NCBI GenBank assembly: GCA_965230615.1
Contig: OZ246012.1
Location: 310,001 to 374,000 of the forward strand
DNA: 64,000 bases
Source of the DNA: G965230615 sp965230615
Lineage (GTDB): Bacteria > Pseudomonadota > Gammaproteobacteria > HTCC5015
Direction: 5' to 3'
The notes beneath the pieces are model-generated. The model saw only the letters and a list, made by a program, of their open reading frames with translations. It ran no database searches and was not told the origin of the DNA. Position 1 is the stretch's first letter. Each line of letters opens with the position of its first letter. Both the position numbers and the translations under genes were made by a program. Positions 39,001-44,300 of the stretch are shown piece after piece.

Positions 39001-41217
39001 GAAGCTATTGAAAATAGCCGAGTATATGTACTTGATAAGGCTCTACGCGCAGTACCAGTGGGTGTGGTGGGTAATATTTATGTGGATACAGCAAGTATGT
39101 CACATGGTTATTGGCAACGCTCAAGTTTAACAGCGGAGCATTATATTCCACACCCTTATAGTAATGAGCCAGGTGCGCGTTTATATAACACAGGCGATAT
39201 GGCGCGTTATCTAAGTGATGGCGTATTAGAATATATGAACCGGGAAGATTTTCAGATCAAAATCCGTGGTAATCGTATTGATGTACGACAAGTGGAGAAG
39301 GTATTAACGGACATTGAAGGTGTTAGGCAAGGTTTAGTTTCGGCCTGGTCCTCTGGAGAAGAACCTGCACAATTAGTGGCTTATTATGTTTTGGCAGAAG
39401 GTGTATCAATTACCGTCGAAGTGTTACGTGAGATGTTACAACAAGTATTACCTCATTTTATGGTGCCGAGTTTATATACTGAGCTATCATCTTTGCCTAC
39501 ATTAGCTAATGGTAAGTTAAATCGCTTGTCCTTGCCTGCGCCTACCATGAGTTTAAATGAGCAAATAAAATATGTACCGCCTGAAAACGAAATGGAGGAA
39601 TCTTTAGTCGCGCTCTGGTCTGAGGCACTTAGTAGACCCGCTGATCAGATTAGTGTTGAAGCGACCTTTTTAGGCTTGGGTGGTGATTCTCTACTGTCAA
39701 TGCAGATATCATCCAAAGCAAGAAAGCTAGGACTTGATATCACACCTAAAGTATTGTTTGAAAATCAAACAATACGTGCTATTGCCGCATTGGATAACTT
39801 AAAGTTAGAAGATAATAATGAAAAGATAACGGGCAATAACTCTTTGTTGCCACTTCAGGCATGGTTTGTCAGTGAGCATTTTGAAGATCCTGAGCTATGG
39901 AATATGATTACGGTTTTTCATAGTGATGAAATGCTTTCAAAAGATATTATGTTCAAAGCGACCATGGCTTTGCAGGAATATCATGATGTGTTGCGTTCGC
40001 GATTTATTATCGATGATCAAGGCTTTTATGATGCTTATTTTCCTGAAGAAGTTAATGAAGATGCTTTTTTCTATGTTGATAGCGATGTTATCGATTTGGA
40101 TAAACAGGATGAGGTAACTTCAGGCTATATTCAAAAAGCACGTAGATCAATAAGCCTTACTGAAGGTCCTTTGTTCAAGGTGGTGCTGGTTAACTTTCCG
40201 CAGAATAACTCATCGCGTATTGCAGTTATTATTCATCATGTAATTGCTGATTTGCAATCATCAAATATTTTGCAAGAAGATTTAATTACTCTATGGAGGA
40301 AGTTTTCTTTCGAGAAGGAAGATATTAATTTGCCGCCTAAGGCTAATTCAATTGTAGAATTTGCTGAACGCATTAAGAATTTTGGTGAATCCGCTGAGTT
40401 AAAAGCAGAGATGGATGATTACTGGTACAAGTTGCCTTGGGAAAAAGTAAAACATATTCCTTTAGACTTTGACGTTGATGATGTTCGTCGAGAAAATAAC
40501 TTTGGTTCGCAAGCTTCTTTTTATGTTGATTGCTCTTCAGTGAATATTGGTAGGCTACAAGAATTATTGCTTAAGAAGTACGATGTTATCTTGGCAGATG
40601 CATTATATTGGGCGCTGAATGAAATGATATCTGATTGGCAGGATAATCCTTATACCTGTATTAAATCGCTATTGGCTGCACGTGATGGTATTCCATTTCT
40701 TGAAGGTTTGAACTTTAGCAGAACCATTGCACCATTTGTGCTGACGCGCATGAATGTTTTAACGCGACCCAATAACCAAAAACTTATTGAAAGAGTTAAA
40801 TCAATTCAAAAGCAAACTGATAGTAAATCGTTTAATAGCGGTCAATGCGCTTATCAGATATATACATTTTATACGAGAAATGAGTCTGAAAAACAACGAT
40901 TGTTCAATATCGGTGTTACTAATGAAATTATGTTCAATTATCTGGGGCAGACTAACTTTGGTGCAGAAGAAGCCTCGGCAGTCAGTCAAGTTGTTAGGCC
41001 TGTTATGGAAAATGAGGCAGGGCAGTTTTTTGGAGATAGTCAGCCGAGAGATTCTATTCTGCGTTTTACGAGCCAGATGATGAATAGTGATCTACTTATT
41101 GATATTGAGTACAGCGTAGCATTACATAAAGAAGAAACAATTGCGTATTTGTCAGAAAAGTATTTAGGAAAGCTTAAAGCACTCTTGCAAGAGCTTGAGA
41201 ATGAGAGTTATAGTTAA
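23770..41217 (+). CDS. Five-module NRPS, predicted Pro-PABA-PABA-Gly-PABA, with terminal degenerate epimerase-like domain
   Basis: This 5815-residue synthetase has five C-A-T modules. Carrier serines are 1055, 2119, 3176, 4237 and 5307. Pocket codes read by alignment to the GrsA positions are: module 1 DVQFIAHVAK (Pro; Asp703), modules 2, 3 and 5 AVKNIANDIK (Ala1763, Ala2822 and Ala4951 replace the Asp that binds the alpha-amino group), and module 4 DILQLGMVWK (Gly; Asp3895). The Ala form with N-D in the pocket resembles p-aminobenzoate-activating domains of albicidin synthetase as I recall them. All five C domains keep HHxxxDG. The last carrier is GGDSL type, followed from residue 5359 by an epimerase-like domain (PLQAWF, HHVIAD at 5489-5494, FNYLGQ) that lacks the catalytic Glu segment. 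There is no thioesterase. A PABA synthase gene follows 20 bp downstream. Confidence 0.93.
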   Translation: MSNKLQDLLDKKTLLRKLLVEKQAAGASANRVLPIQKSGLSIAPLSFSQQRLWLVDQLEEGSAHYNMPGVLVFDGVLNIGLINKVLDTIINRHEVLRTVYIPGEIDNEPIQKTLKGITFDIPIIDLSGFSAEKQTDLVHRHRKSEAHQVFDLSKDTLLRVKLLKLSAHKHILLVTMHHIASDGWSMGVIVREVVECYKAYSEGREAELPELPIQYSDYAQWQRDYLSGNVLAEQLQYWETQLQDLPVVHSLPLDYSRPAQQTFHGRYQKTIITSALTSQLKQYCQSQGATLFMGLHAVFSALLSKYSNENDIVIGSPVANRTQSEVENLVGFFVNTLILRSDLSSNPSFKTLLAQSQKVCFSAYEFQQVPFELLVEKLQPERSLSHSPLFQVMLALQNTEKVELKLPELSISRQDLIPGQEIQAKFDLNLNIEESVDGSLLLRWEYNADLFSEPTIVRMAEHFVRLMQQFLQHPEQAISTVSMLSETERAQLQSWNQTAAHYPDTICAHQLFEKQVELQANSIAVEDEGKVYTYLEVNKRANQVAYYLIEHGVKPDSLVGLCMERSLDMVVAFLGILKAGGACVALDPAYPHARLKGIANNIALQYLVVHSSLINELQAHIDNVLQLDAADLSAYNSENVQAPSIGLNPEHLSYIIHTSGTTGKAKAVAQTHKTLVNLVYQQVDGELLSQPLNSIQLTNLGFDVSMQEFVTAWYTGSKLSLYKEDLRLDIHKLVSVIESSQIGRLFLVPSVFNMFAEYANEKEIIFTSLEEIIAAGEKLQLTDSIKRFLANHSHCKLLNHYGPAETHVATAQRVEVNKHASRIPIGKPLGNYQCYVVNSKLQLQAVGVIGELLIGGAGVAREYLNQPELSDEKFIANPLKPEEKVYKTGDLVRWLADGTLDFIGRVDHQVKIRGLRVELGEIEAALRVSESVKDVVVQAIQSATDSQVLVAYIVPQSDSFEEETITAELKVNLQQLLPEYMVPSFFMLLDVLPVTTNGKLNLRALPKPDFASVVDNVYVAAQTEIEAELVRICEKLFSQEKISITANFFYLGGHSLLATRLVAHIKDRWQLTMPLKKVFETPCLRDIANWIDQSLDKPMKTSDQGQSVYGEIDLIPFDRKKLAPLSFSQRRLWLYEEKNDRHLPTYNMPTALEFDGNLNISALEQAFTYVFERHEILRTCFPASSDKQVAWQEILPAKPYSLKCEIVSEQDLNKAIQEHAQAPFDLQQGPLLKTQLLKIGNDKHVLLFNQHHIITDGWSQGILLRELMQAYHVYSEGGKPELATLPIQYADYAYWQQQHDSSLAKDYWKEMLGDYNSNLSLPVDRVGEAIHSRASILKVTYPAKLGEAAASFSRKHNMSFFMTLLATMAIVLQRYSQSDDICIGTTTAGRNHPNLEGLIGFFINIIAMRIKLDDKKNGIDLLKQVKEITLQGYEHSFLPFEDVLAITQQRGDDLVPVMMRHQNFPDVMLDEVSGELNIQALNRKVEQQAKCAIDIGFYGQGSDLTATVEYAADLFDKATIERLLLHHQNILNALIECPEQSISTYGLLSDVEVEHFLYPAKAKAIDWSRQPTVLSLFDEQVIAQPNAIAIFEESGISISYAGLDQRSKCIAAYLRSQGVRVGSRVALCIPRSIDYLSTLLAIWRLGAIYIPLDPDYPSHYLQLIINDAQPTLILSNSDVAGNISGDNIIFLDELELATAAYDASAVINASNVAYIMYTSGSTGRPKGVLVPHKQLQNWLQSLYQLLPFAKGEVVAQKTTAAFAVSMKEMLAGLLAGSPQIIISNSTAKDSQAFLKVLQDYQVTRLNIVPSHLQALLWEVKSNPGLKPYALRYCITAGEPLTQALLAEVKNQLPAVHVYNNYGCTEINDISYFSADKTLDDQIFVPIGEAIANSQVFILDKQYRPVPIGVMGQLYVDSASESYGYWQRASLTAESYIPHMYSRRPGARLYATGDMARYLADGSLEYMSREDFQVKIRGNRIDIRQVEKVLNEIDGVKQGVVAAWSAGNEPQQLVAYYVSEESVELKDQVVNQLLQAQLPEFMVPSLYVALTSLPRLPNGKLNRLALPVPEVDSLGWQGESYIEPSTAWEKVLVSIWSKLLNRTEDNISVRDNFFTLGGHSLIANQVVSQLRLQHKIEVSLQQLFEYPILQDFAAYLEEVANTTSLSYAEIPLVPIERTRPIPLSYSQRRLWIYEQHNTESQATYNLPMAARIYGNLDVKALEKSLNDLRCRHEVLRTHFAVDINTQEVVQVVDAWEATPLIIESVDAKSAMLHAQEHASAAFDLTKGPLFTAKLLKLAEHEYALLLNIHHIISDGWSMGILLHELMSGYDGYVLNSAESLPALPVQYADYAHWQHAHNVDKERAYWTKQLANYNAGIDLPADFINEGKTVNRIKLDYPPILSLELSRFCREHNCSLFMGLLAGMALVLGRYSDCDDICIGTTTAGRQHPDVEGLIGFFVNILAIRINLRNLDGLALLKQVKQTTLAAYGHSFLPFEEVLGETKKAGEQLVPFMMRHQNFPETNINEYSQQLDIEGFMTGTEAQQAKCEMDFAFYGEGESLYAVIEYASDRYTQKTIERLLQHHQKVLQTLIADPVCRIAEYDFLTAAELKYCLPVAPSKQTSLPVNTTILMQFEEQATQSASTIAIYEADSQQQINYRELNMRVHQIAHYLQTKDIQIGDRVALCSQRSIDYIAALLAIWKVGAVYVPLDPDYPANYLQLIIEDAKPAIILSVESMISTLECNVDIHALDAILADEYSNITVANVELTAEHIAYIMYTSGSTGKPKGVMTPYRQLLNWLASLYNKLPFAPDEVVAQKTTAAFAVSMKEMLAGLLVGCPQVIISNATAKDSQVFIKALQDYQVTRLNIVPSHLQALLWELKDNTALSLAALKYCITAGEPLTQALFAETQQQLPQVQLWNNYGCTEINDISYYRAEQAADKIFVPIGEAITNSRIYVLDKHYRPVPTGVLGTIYVDSDSLSHGYWQQRGLTAEYYIPHLYSDKPGARLYNTGDMARYRADGSLEYMSREDFQIKIRGNRIDVRQVEKVLTEVAGVQEGVVAAWSADNEPAQLVAYYVPAESEAKDAMISVTSLRQALQDALPDFMVPSLYTELPSLPRLANGKLDRLSLPVPEGQSLFDHYEAPVTATEKALVAFCEDLLSQEKVSISANFFHIGGHSLLATRLVSKIRSHFQVDIALRDIFDLPDLRCLAQHIELAEQHDIPPLLPATSDTGVLSYAQQRLWVLDQIEQGSPQYNMPAALLLTGELCISALEQAFHTIVDRHSVLRSIFVRQGDEARQQVQPTDIFQFEHGEISASDPDSEHREIRAAAYAEAQRPFDLSRDCMLRVKLLHCVLSSEAQIPCYLLLITMHHIASDGWSLGMMVKELETLYQTYAQGGGNPLADLPVQYSDYAQWQRGWLQGDMLANKLAYWREQLSGLPDVHNLPLDKPRPVRQSYVGGLYAELMPASTLDKLNALAKQENVTLFMLLQTAFSVLLHRYSGETDIVVGTPIANREQIELESLIGFFMNNLVLRSDIKRQQPFNGLLQNNKAMILSAYANQQVSFESVVNELQPERSLSYSPLFQILFTLQNTGQLMLDMPGVAVSGFESEGQSVKYDLALDILEVSEGLRLEWSYANSLFHAETITRLAKNYMTLLHDIVANPTMTVGGLSLLSDADKTHLLTAFNQTQQSYSQTQCLHQLIERSALECVEDCALVAEGNSLSYRELNTRANQLAHYLIHKRHLVPDTLVGICLPRTADMVVAVLAVMKAGGAYVPLDPSYPASRLAYMLDDAGLQTVISHHDLLATMPFSAEQALCLDDLTLQKSIAAHSTENPLVPGLSADNLAYVIYTSGSTGKPKGVMIEHRQAVNFLLSMQIKPGLQADDRLLAVTTLSFDIHVLELYLPLISGAQLIIASQAQSHDPAALIDLLDRHAITIMQATPATWQMLCNSDWQVEQPLKVLCGGEALSDQLKTQLLDQQYITLWNMYGPTETTVWSSVAQLQANEATIVGGPIANTTFYVLDQQQQVVPMGVAGELYIGGDGLARGYLNRPSLTAEKFVSDPFSLDMDARLYRTGDLVSWLPDGRIKFLGRIDHQVKIRGFRIELGEIETALLALTSISETVVIDWEDGSGSKQLVAYCVAQEGRDLNIDTTRQALRERLPDYMVPTLFMVLEALPKHPNGKLNRKALPEPDRQASVAEYVAPETETETKLIGICESLLEVDNISIATDFFTLGGHSLLATRLVSQLRTQFGVDIVLRDVFEASSFRELAQRIETAADKVEQVPLLPVDRQQKIPLSYAQRRLWLFEQNNEERLTSYNMPIAIRIEGDLSLQALQQALNYLVNRHEILRTTFHVDGGLDEGVIQAIHPTASLALDVEDFSSLLVEDELMSALRERARQHAAQYFDIEAGPLLSLCLVQTAKPYSVLLFNQHHIISDGWSVRILLRELMQAYDAFYEARQPELSAISIQYADYAHWQHAHDLTMQKAYWTKQLSEYEAGMNLPYDRLAQAGGFGVAKWLSVDYPVALGEGMAELNKRYGTSLFMVLLAAMLVVLQRYTQKVDICVGTTIAGREQAELEKILGFFINILPLRMQLGETMNGRAVLQQVRQVALEAFENALLPFEDVLAATGQRGDKLVPVMLRHQNYPDNAAQGLSEYLTLDTVNHALADQQAKCEIDFAFYGEGENINVVVEYAGDLFDEATIRRMVDHHQKVLTAMINNIEAPLTNINILTAAEKKQLLPIKPQIDTMSFETTSVIERFAAQVSQKKQMIACFEASGRDISYVSLDSYSNQLAHHLSAEGVQAGDHIALCMPRSIDYIASLLAIWKLGAVYIPLDPDYPAYYLQSIVEDAQPILILATAQSAGALQKDTNISNTVCVLEDVDLDIYPSRLKTQSIHAEQLAYIMYTSGSTGKPKGVMVPHRQLLNWLHTLNLRLPFSADEVVAQKTTAAFAVSMKEFLAGLLAGCAQVILNNQIVKDSQALLKALTQYKVTRINLVPSHLQALLWELREGEVSAKDLQSLRYCITAGEPLPQALVEQMYSNLPWVKLLNNYGCTELNDISYYSVDDINNAKAFVPIGEAIENSRVYVLDKALRAVPVGVVGNIYVDTASMSHGYWQRSSLTAEHYIPHPYSNEPGARLYNTGDMARYLSDGVLEYMNREDFQIKIRGNRIDVRQVEKVLTDIEGVRQGLVSAWSSGEEPAQLVAYYVLAEGVSITVEVLREMLQQVLPHFMVPSLYTELSSLPTLANGKLNRLSLPAPTMSLNEQIKYVPPENEMEESLVALWSEALSRPADQISVEATFLGLGGDSLLSMQISSKARKLGLDITPKVLFENQTIRAIAALDNLKLEDNNEKITGNNSLLPLQAWFVSEHFEDPELWNMITVFHSDEMLSKDIMFKATMALQEYHDVLRSRFIIDDQGFYDAYFPEEVNEDAFFYVDSDVIDLDKQDEVTSGYIQKARRSISLTEGPLFKVVLVNFPQNNSSRIAVIIHHVIADLQSSNILQEDLITLWRKFSFEKEDINLPPKANSIVEFAERIKNFGESAELKAEMDDYWYKLPWEKVKHIPLDFDVDDVRRENNFGSQASFYVDCSSVNIGRLQELLLKKYDVILADALYWALNEMISDWQDNPYTCIKSLLAARDGIPFLEGLNFSRTIAPFVLTRMNVLTRPNNQKLIERVKSIQKQTDSKSFNSGQCAYQIYTFYTRNESEKQRLFNIGVTNEIMFNYLGQTNFGAEEASAVSQVVRPVMENEAGQFFGDSQPRDSILRFTSQMMNSDLLIDIEYSVALHKEETIAYLSEKYLGKLKALLQELENESYS
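27118..39800 (+). repeat. Three homologous C-A(Ala235)-T cassettes in NRPS3
   Basis: Cassettes at about 27118-30240, 30289-33410 and 36646-39790 share features absent from the Pro and Gly modules. Their C domains carry GTT(T/I)AGR, GFFINI-type and (M/L)RHQN(F/Y)P segments where the others have G(S/T)P(V/I)ANR and SPLFQVMLALQN-type segments. Their A domains share TTAAFAVSMKE, VPSHLQALLWE, ITAGEPL and NNYGCTE. The Gly module (about 33450-36590) sits between copies two and three. This looks like cassette duplication with an inserted or retained Gly module. Boundaries are approximate. Confidence 0.8.
39844..41190 (+). other. C-terminal epimerase-like (condensation-fold) domain of NRPS3, catalytically atypical
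   Basis: Residues 5359-5810 of NRPS3 begin with LLPLQAWFVSEHF, the PIQxWF hallmark of epimerization domains, and contain FNYLGQTNFG, another epimerase motif. The His motif is HHVIADLQSSN: both His and Asp are kept but the usual DGxSW is lost. The EGHGRE segment carrying the second catalytic residue reads AARDGI. The GxGYG motif is replaced by QIYTFY. The preceding module is predicted to load an achiral aryl amino acid, so epimerization would have no target. Transfer or release of the chain is a possible new job. Confidence 0.75.
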
Positions 41218-41237
41218 CAGGGCCCATAGGATCTACT

Positions 41238-43100
41238 ATGAATATTAAAGCTAAACAAGAAAACGTTGTTATTTTACAAGACCAGCAATCGGGTTCGCCT
41301 CGATGGTTGATGTTTGAAAATCCAGAATATGTGGTAACTACCAATAATGTTGAGGATGTCGTCAGTTGTCTTGACGAAATCGATAAACACATTAATGACG
41401 GCATGTATGCAGCTGGTTTTTTATCCTATGAGGCTGCGCTGGGTATTGATCCTTCGCTTGATGCGCATGAGTTAGATGATTTTCCCTATTTATGGTTTGG
41501 TATTTATAAAGACCATAAGGAAATTGAATTGCCAGATCCGGCTGCTGAAAAAAATTATAAACTGGATGAATGGGAGCCTGCTATTAGCTGGCAAAACTAT
41601 AATGATGCGATGGATAAGATTCGTCACCATATCCGCGAAGGTGATACTTACCAGGTGAATTATACGTTTCGCTTGCGTTCACAGTTCTCTGGAGATCCAT
41701 GGCAGCTCTTCTTGAATATTAATCGCGCGCAACAATCGGAGTTTTCAGCTTTTATTAATGCTGGCGATCATGTTATTTGTTCGGTGTCACCAGAGATTTT
41801 CTTTACCTTAAATGGCGATACGCTACTATCACGACCAATGAAGGGGACACTGCGTCGTGGCTATACAACAGGTAATGATTTGTGGGCTACTCAGTGGCTG
41901 CATATGAGTGAAAAGAATCGTGCTGAAAACTTAATGATTGTTGATATGATTCGCAATGATGCCAGTCGTATTGCAGAAGTCGGTTCAGTGAAAGTGACTA
42001 AGCTGTTTGCGATTGAAAAGTACCCAACCGTACATCAAATGACATCTACGGTTGTTGCTAAAACACAAGCATCAGCGACAGATATTATTAAGAATATGTT
42101 TCCTTGCGCATCGATCACTGGTGCGCCAAAAGTTAAGACCATGCAAATCATTAAAGATGTTGAGCCAGACGCGCGTGGTATTTATACAGGTAGTATTGGT
42201 TATATCTCGCCTGAGAGACAATCGCAGTTTAACGTCTCTATTCGTACTGTTGCGATTAATACCAAAGATAATAGTGCTGAATATGGTGTAGGTGGCGGTA
42301 TTACTTGGTATTCTGATACATCTTCAGAGTATGATGAGTGTTTAGCAAAAGCAGCTGTCTTGAATGCTAAGTTTCCAGTTTTTGAGCTATTAGAGTCATT
42401 ACGCTGGGATGATAAACAAGGCTATCACTATCTTGAGCAGCATCTCGAACGCTTGGCTGACTCAGCGAATTACTTTGATTATCCACTGACCATTAGTGAT
42501 GTGACTGCTAAGCTCAATGAGTATGCGGCTGAGCTGAGCGGTGGGCCTTATAAAGTCCGCTTAAAGGTTTGTAAGAAAGGACAAATCAGTATCGACTCTG
42601 TTTTGCTTGAGAGTATTGTTGGGCGTCGGGTTGAGCTTGCTAAAAATAGTGTTAATACTAATTCACCTTATTTTTATCATAAAACAACACAGCGTGATTT
42701 TTATGATCAGGCATTGAGTGAGTCGCCAGATGCGCATGATGTTATCCTTTATAACGAAAATGACCTGATTACTGAGTCTACCATTGCCAATATTATCATT
42801 GCTAAAGACGGTAAATTGTATACCCCTGAAGTTGAAAGTGGCTTATTACTTGGTGCGTACTTGCGAGTATTGATACACGATGGCCTGGTTGAAACACGTG
42901 AGATCGCTATTGAAGAGTTGCGTCAGGCTGATCATGTTTTCTTGGTGAACTCGGTACGTGGCTGTATGAGCCTTGAAGCGGAAGGTAATGATGCTTGGCG
43001 TATTGCTGAAGAAACAACACGTAGCATTGAGTTTGTATTAAGTGTCAATGACAATGAGAATCTTGCAGCTAACCCGGAAGGGGCAAGACTTCTATCATAG
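41238..43100 (+). CDS. pabBC: Bifunctional aminodeoxychorismate synthase component I / 4-amino-4-deoxychorismate lyase (PabB-PabC fusion)
   Basis: This 620-residue fusion makes p-aminobenzoate. The N-terminal 390 residues are PabB: MKGTLRRG near 201, LMIVDMIRND near 233, ASITGAPKVKTM near 292 and GVGGGITWYSDTS near 352. They convert chorismate and ammonia into 4-amino-4-deoxychorismate. Residues about 391-620 are a class IV aminotransferase-fold lyase like PabC. The candidate PLP lysine is Lys482 in HKTTQRDFYD, followed by LITESTIANI. This half releases pyruvate to give PABA. No PabA amidotransferase is encoded here, so the housekeeping one, or free ammonia, would supply nitrogen. The start lies 20 bp after NRPS3 and a terminator follows, so it is the last gene of the operon. 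A second folate-related role is possible, but the Ala-type A domains upstream point to precursor supply. Confidence 0.93.
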   Translation: MNIKAKQENVVILQDQQSGSPRWLMFENPEYVVTTNNVEDVVSCLDEIDKHINDGMYAAGFLSYEAALGIDPSLDAHELDDFPYLWFGIYKDHKEIELPDPAAEKNYKLDEWEPAISWQNYNDAMDKIRHHIREGDTYQVNYTFRLRSQFSGDPWQLFLNINRAQQSEFSAFINAGDHVICSVSPEIFFTLNGDTLLSRPMKGTLRRGYTTGNDLWATQWLHMSEKNRAENLMIVDMIRNDASRIAEVGSVKVTKLFAIEKYPTVHQMTSTVVAKTQASATDIIKNMFPCASITGAPKVKTMQIIKDVEPDARGIYTGSIGYISPERQSQFNVSIRTVAINTKDNSAEYGVGGGITWYSDTSSEYDECLAKAAVLNAKFPVFELLESLRWDDKQGYHYLEQHLERLADSANYFDYPLTISDVTAKLNEYAAELSGGPYKVRLKVCKKGQISIDSVLLESIVGRRVELAKNSVNTNSPYFYHKTTQRDFYDQALSESPDAHDVILYNENDLITESTIANIIIAKDGKLYTPEVESGLLLGAYLRVLIHDGLVETREIAIEELRQADHVFLVNSVRGCMSLEAEGNDAWRIAEETTRSIEFVLSVNDNENLAANPEGARLLS

Positions 43101-43128
43101 TTTGTTGCTATTGCAGCAGTATTCTACG

Positions 43129-43156
43129 AAAAGCCCCTTATTAAAGGGGCTTTTTT
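43129..43156 (+). terminator. Rho-independent terminator of the NRPS operon
   Basis: AGCCCCTT and AAGGGGCT arms enclose a four-base loop and are followed by six Ts, 29 bp after the pabBC stop. The A-rich 5' flank makes it potentially bidirectional. It marks the right end of the biosynthetic operon. Confidence 0.92.
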
Positions 43157-43251
43157 GTGCGTTCAGCATCGGCGTATATTGGATAAATAAGGCTTGCTTC
43201 AATAGCGTTAGCTTCACTGAGGTTTTAAGTCATTAACACTAATGTTCACCA

Positions 43252-43269
43252 AACCCCGCAAATGGGGTT
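43252..43269. repeat. Short hairpin upstream of kinase gene
   Basis: AACCCC and GGGGTT arms flank a six-base loop about 45 bp before the kinase start. No T run follows in the plus direction. It may affect the leader RNA of the kinase gene. Confidence 0.35.
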
Positions 43270-43312
43270 AAAATGGGCAAGTGCATAGATGGCTAAGGCG
43301 AAGGAGTAATCA

Positions 43313-44260
43313 ATGCTCGAATTTCAGCAACATGCAGATAGTGAAGCGCAATTGTATATTGAAGACACTGATGTGCCTTTACCCGAAACGCTCAACCCGA
43401 AAACTCGCTATGCTTTGTTTACCACGATAGCAACTGGTGGCAAGTCGCTGATTAAATCATGCCGCGACCTGCATTTGCGGCGCACTGTGTGCTATAAGAC
43501 CCTGCGCCCTGAGTTTGTCAATAATGCAATAGAGTCCAAAAGACTGCTGCGTGAGGCGCGCATATCTGCCTCATTACAACACCCCAATACTATCCCTACT
43601 TACGAGCTTGGCCGAGATAATCGAGGTCATTATTACTTCACTATGAAGCTCGTGCATGGTTATACACTGCGGGAAGTCTTAAATTATCGAGAACGCTATG
43701 ATCTTAGCCAATTGGTGGATGTGATTATCCAAGTGAGCTATGCACTTGCCTATGCCCACTCTAGAGGCGTTGTGCATCGTGACATCAAACCTGACAATAT
43801 TCTTATTGGCCCCTATGGTGAAACCCTGTTACTCGATTGGGGGCTGGCGAAAGTCTGGCATAAAGACCAGAAAAAGATAGACGACGAATCCAATATACAG
43901 GAAGTAGAGGCAGACCCAGGAATGACCGGGGAGGGGAAGCTGCAGGGGACGGTGATGTATATGTCGCCAGAACAAGTCGATCGTGACCCTGGCATCAACT
44001 CACAGTCGGATATCTACAGCCTGGGTGCGGTACTGTACGAAATGCTGACCGGAACCACTCCCTTCCAGGGTGATATCGTACAAACACTATTACAGCAAGT
44101 GCGAAATGATACACCTGAAGACCCACGCGCAGTCTCGAAGGTAGCTGTACCTGATGTGCTGGCTGATTTGTGTATGCAATGCCTACAAAAAGACCCAGAG
44201 GCTCGGCCAAGCTCGGCAGATGAGTTGGTGCGTGTGCTTCGAGAAGATTGGCACCTGTAA
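43313..44260 (+). CDS. Eukaryotic-like serine/threonine protein kinase
   Basis: This 315-residue soluble protein is essentially a single kinase domain. Lys62 (CYKTLRPEF) is the ATP-binding lysine after an unusually weak glycine loop (TIATGGKSLI). The catalytic loop is HRDIKPDN with Asp157. The metal-binding motif is DWG (Asp175) rather than DFG, a variant common in bacterial kinases. MYMSPEQV forms the activation-segment end. There is no transmembrane helix or sensor domain, so partners or soluble cues must regulate it. The start follows AAGGAG by six bases. A PP2C phosphatase gene begins 40 bp downstream, forming a kinase-phosphatase switch. Such pairs occur with type VI secretion, but no such genes are nearby. 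Confidence 0.93.
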   Translation: MLEFQQHADSEAQLYIEDTDVPLPETLNPKTRYALFTTIATGGKSLIKSCRDLHLRRTVCYKTLRPEFVNNAIESKRLLREARISASLQHPNTIPTYELGRDNRGHYYFTMKLVHGYTLREVLNYRERYDLSQLVDVIIQVSYALAYAHSRGVVHRDIKPDNILIGPYGETLLLDWGLAKVWHKDQKKIDDESNIQEVEADPGMTGEGKLQGTVMYMSPEQVDRDPGINSQSDIYSLGAVLYEMLTGTTPFQGDIVQTLLQQVRNDTPEDPRAVSKVAVPDVLADLCMQCLQKDPEARPSSADELVRVLREDWHL

Positions 44261-44300
44261 ATAAGAGCCCGACGCCTAACTTTATAAATGAGCAGCCAAT

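Noticed and set aside
39844..41217. Functional epimerization domain making a D-residue at the chain end
   Set aside because: The EGHGRE and GxGYG motifs are lost and the predicted substrate is achiral PABA; kept as an epimerase-like domain of unknown use.
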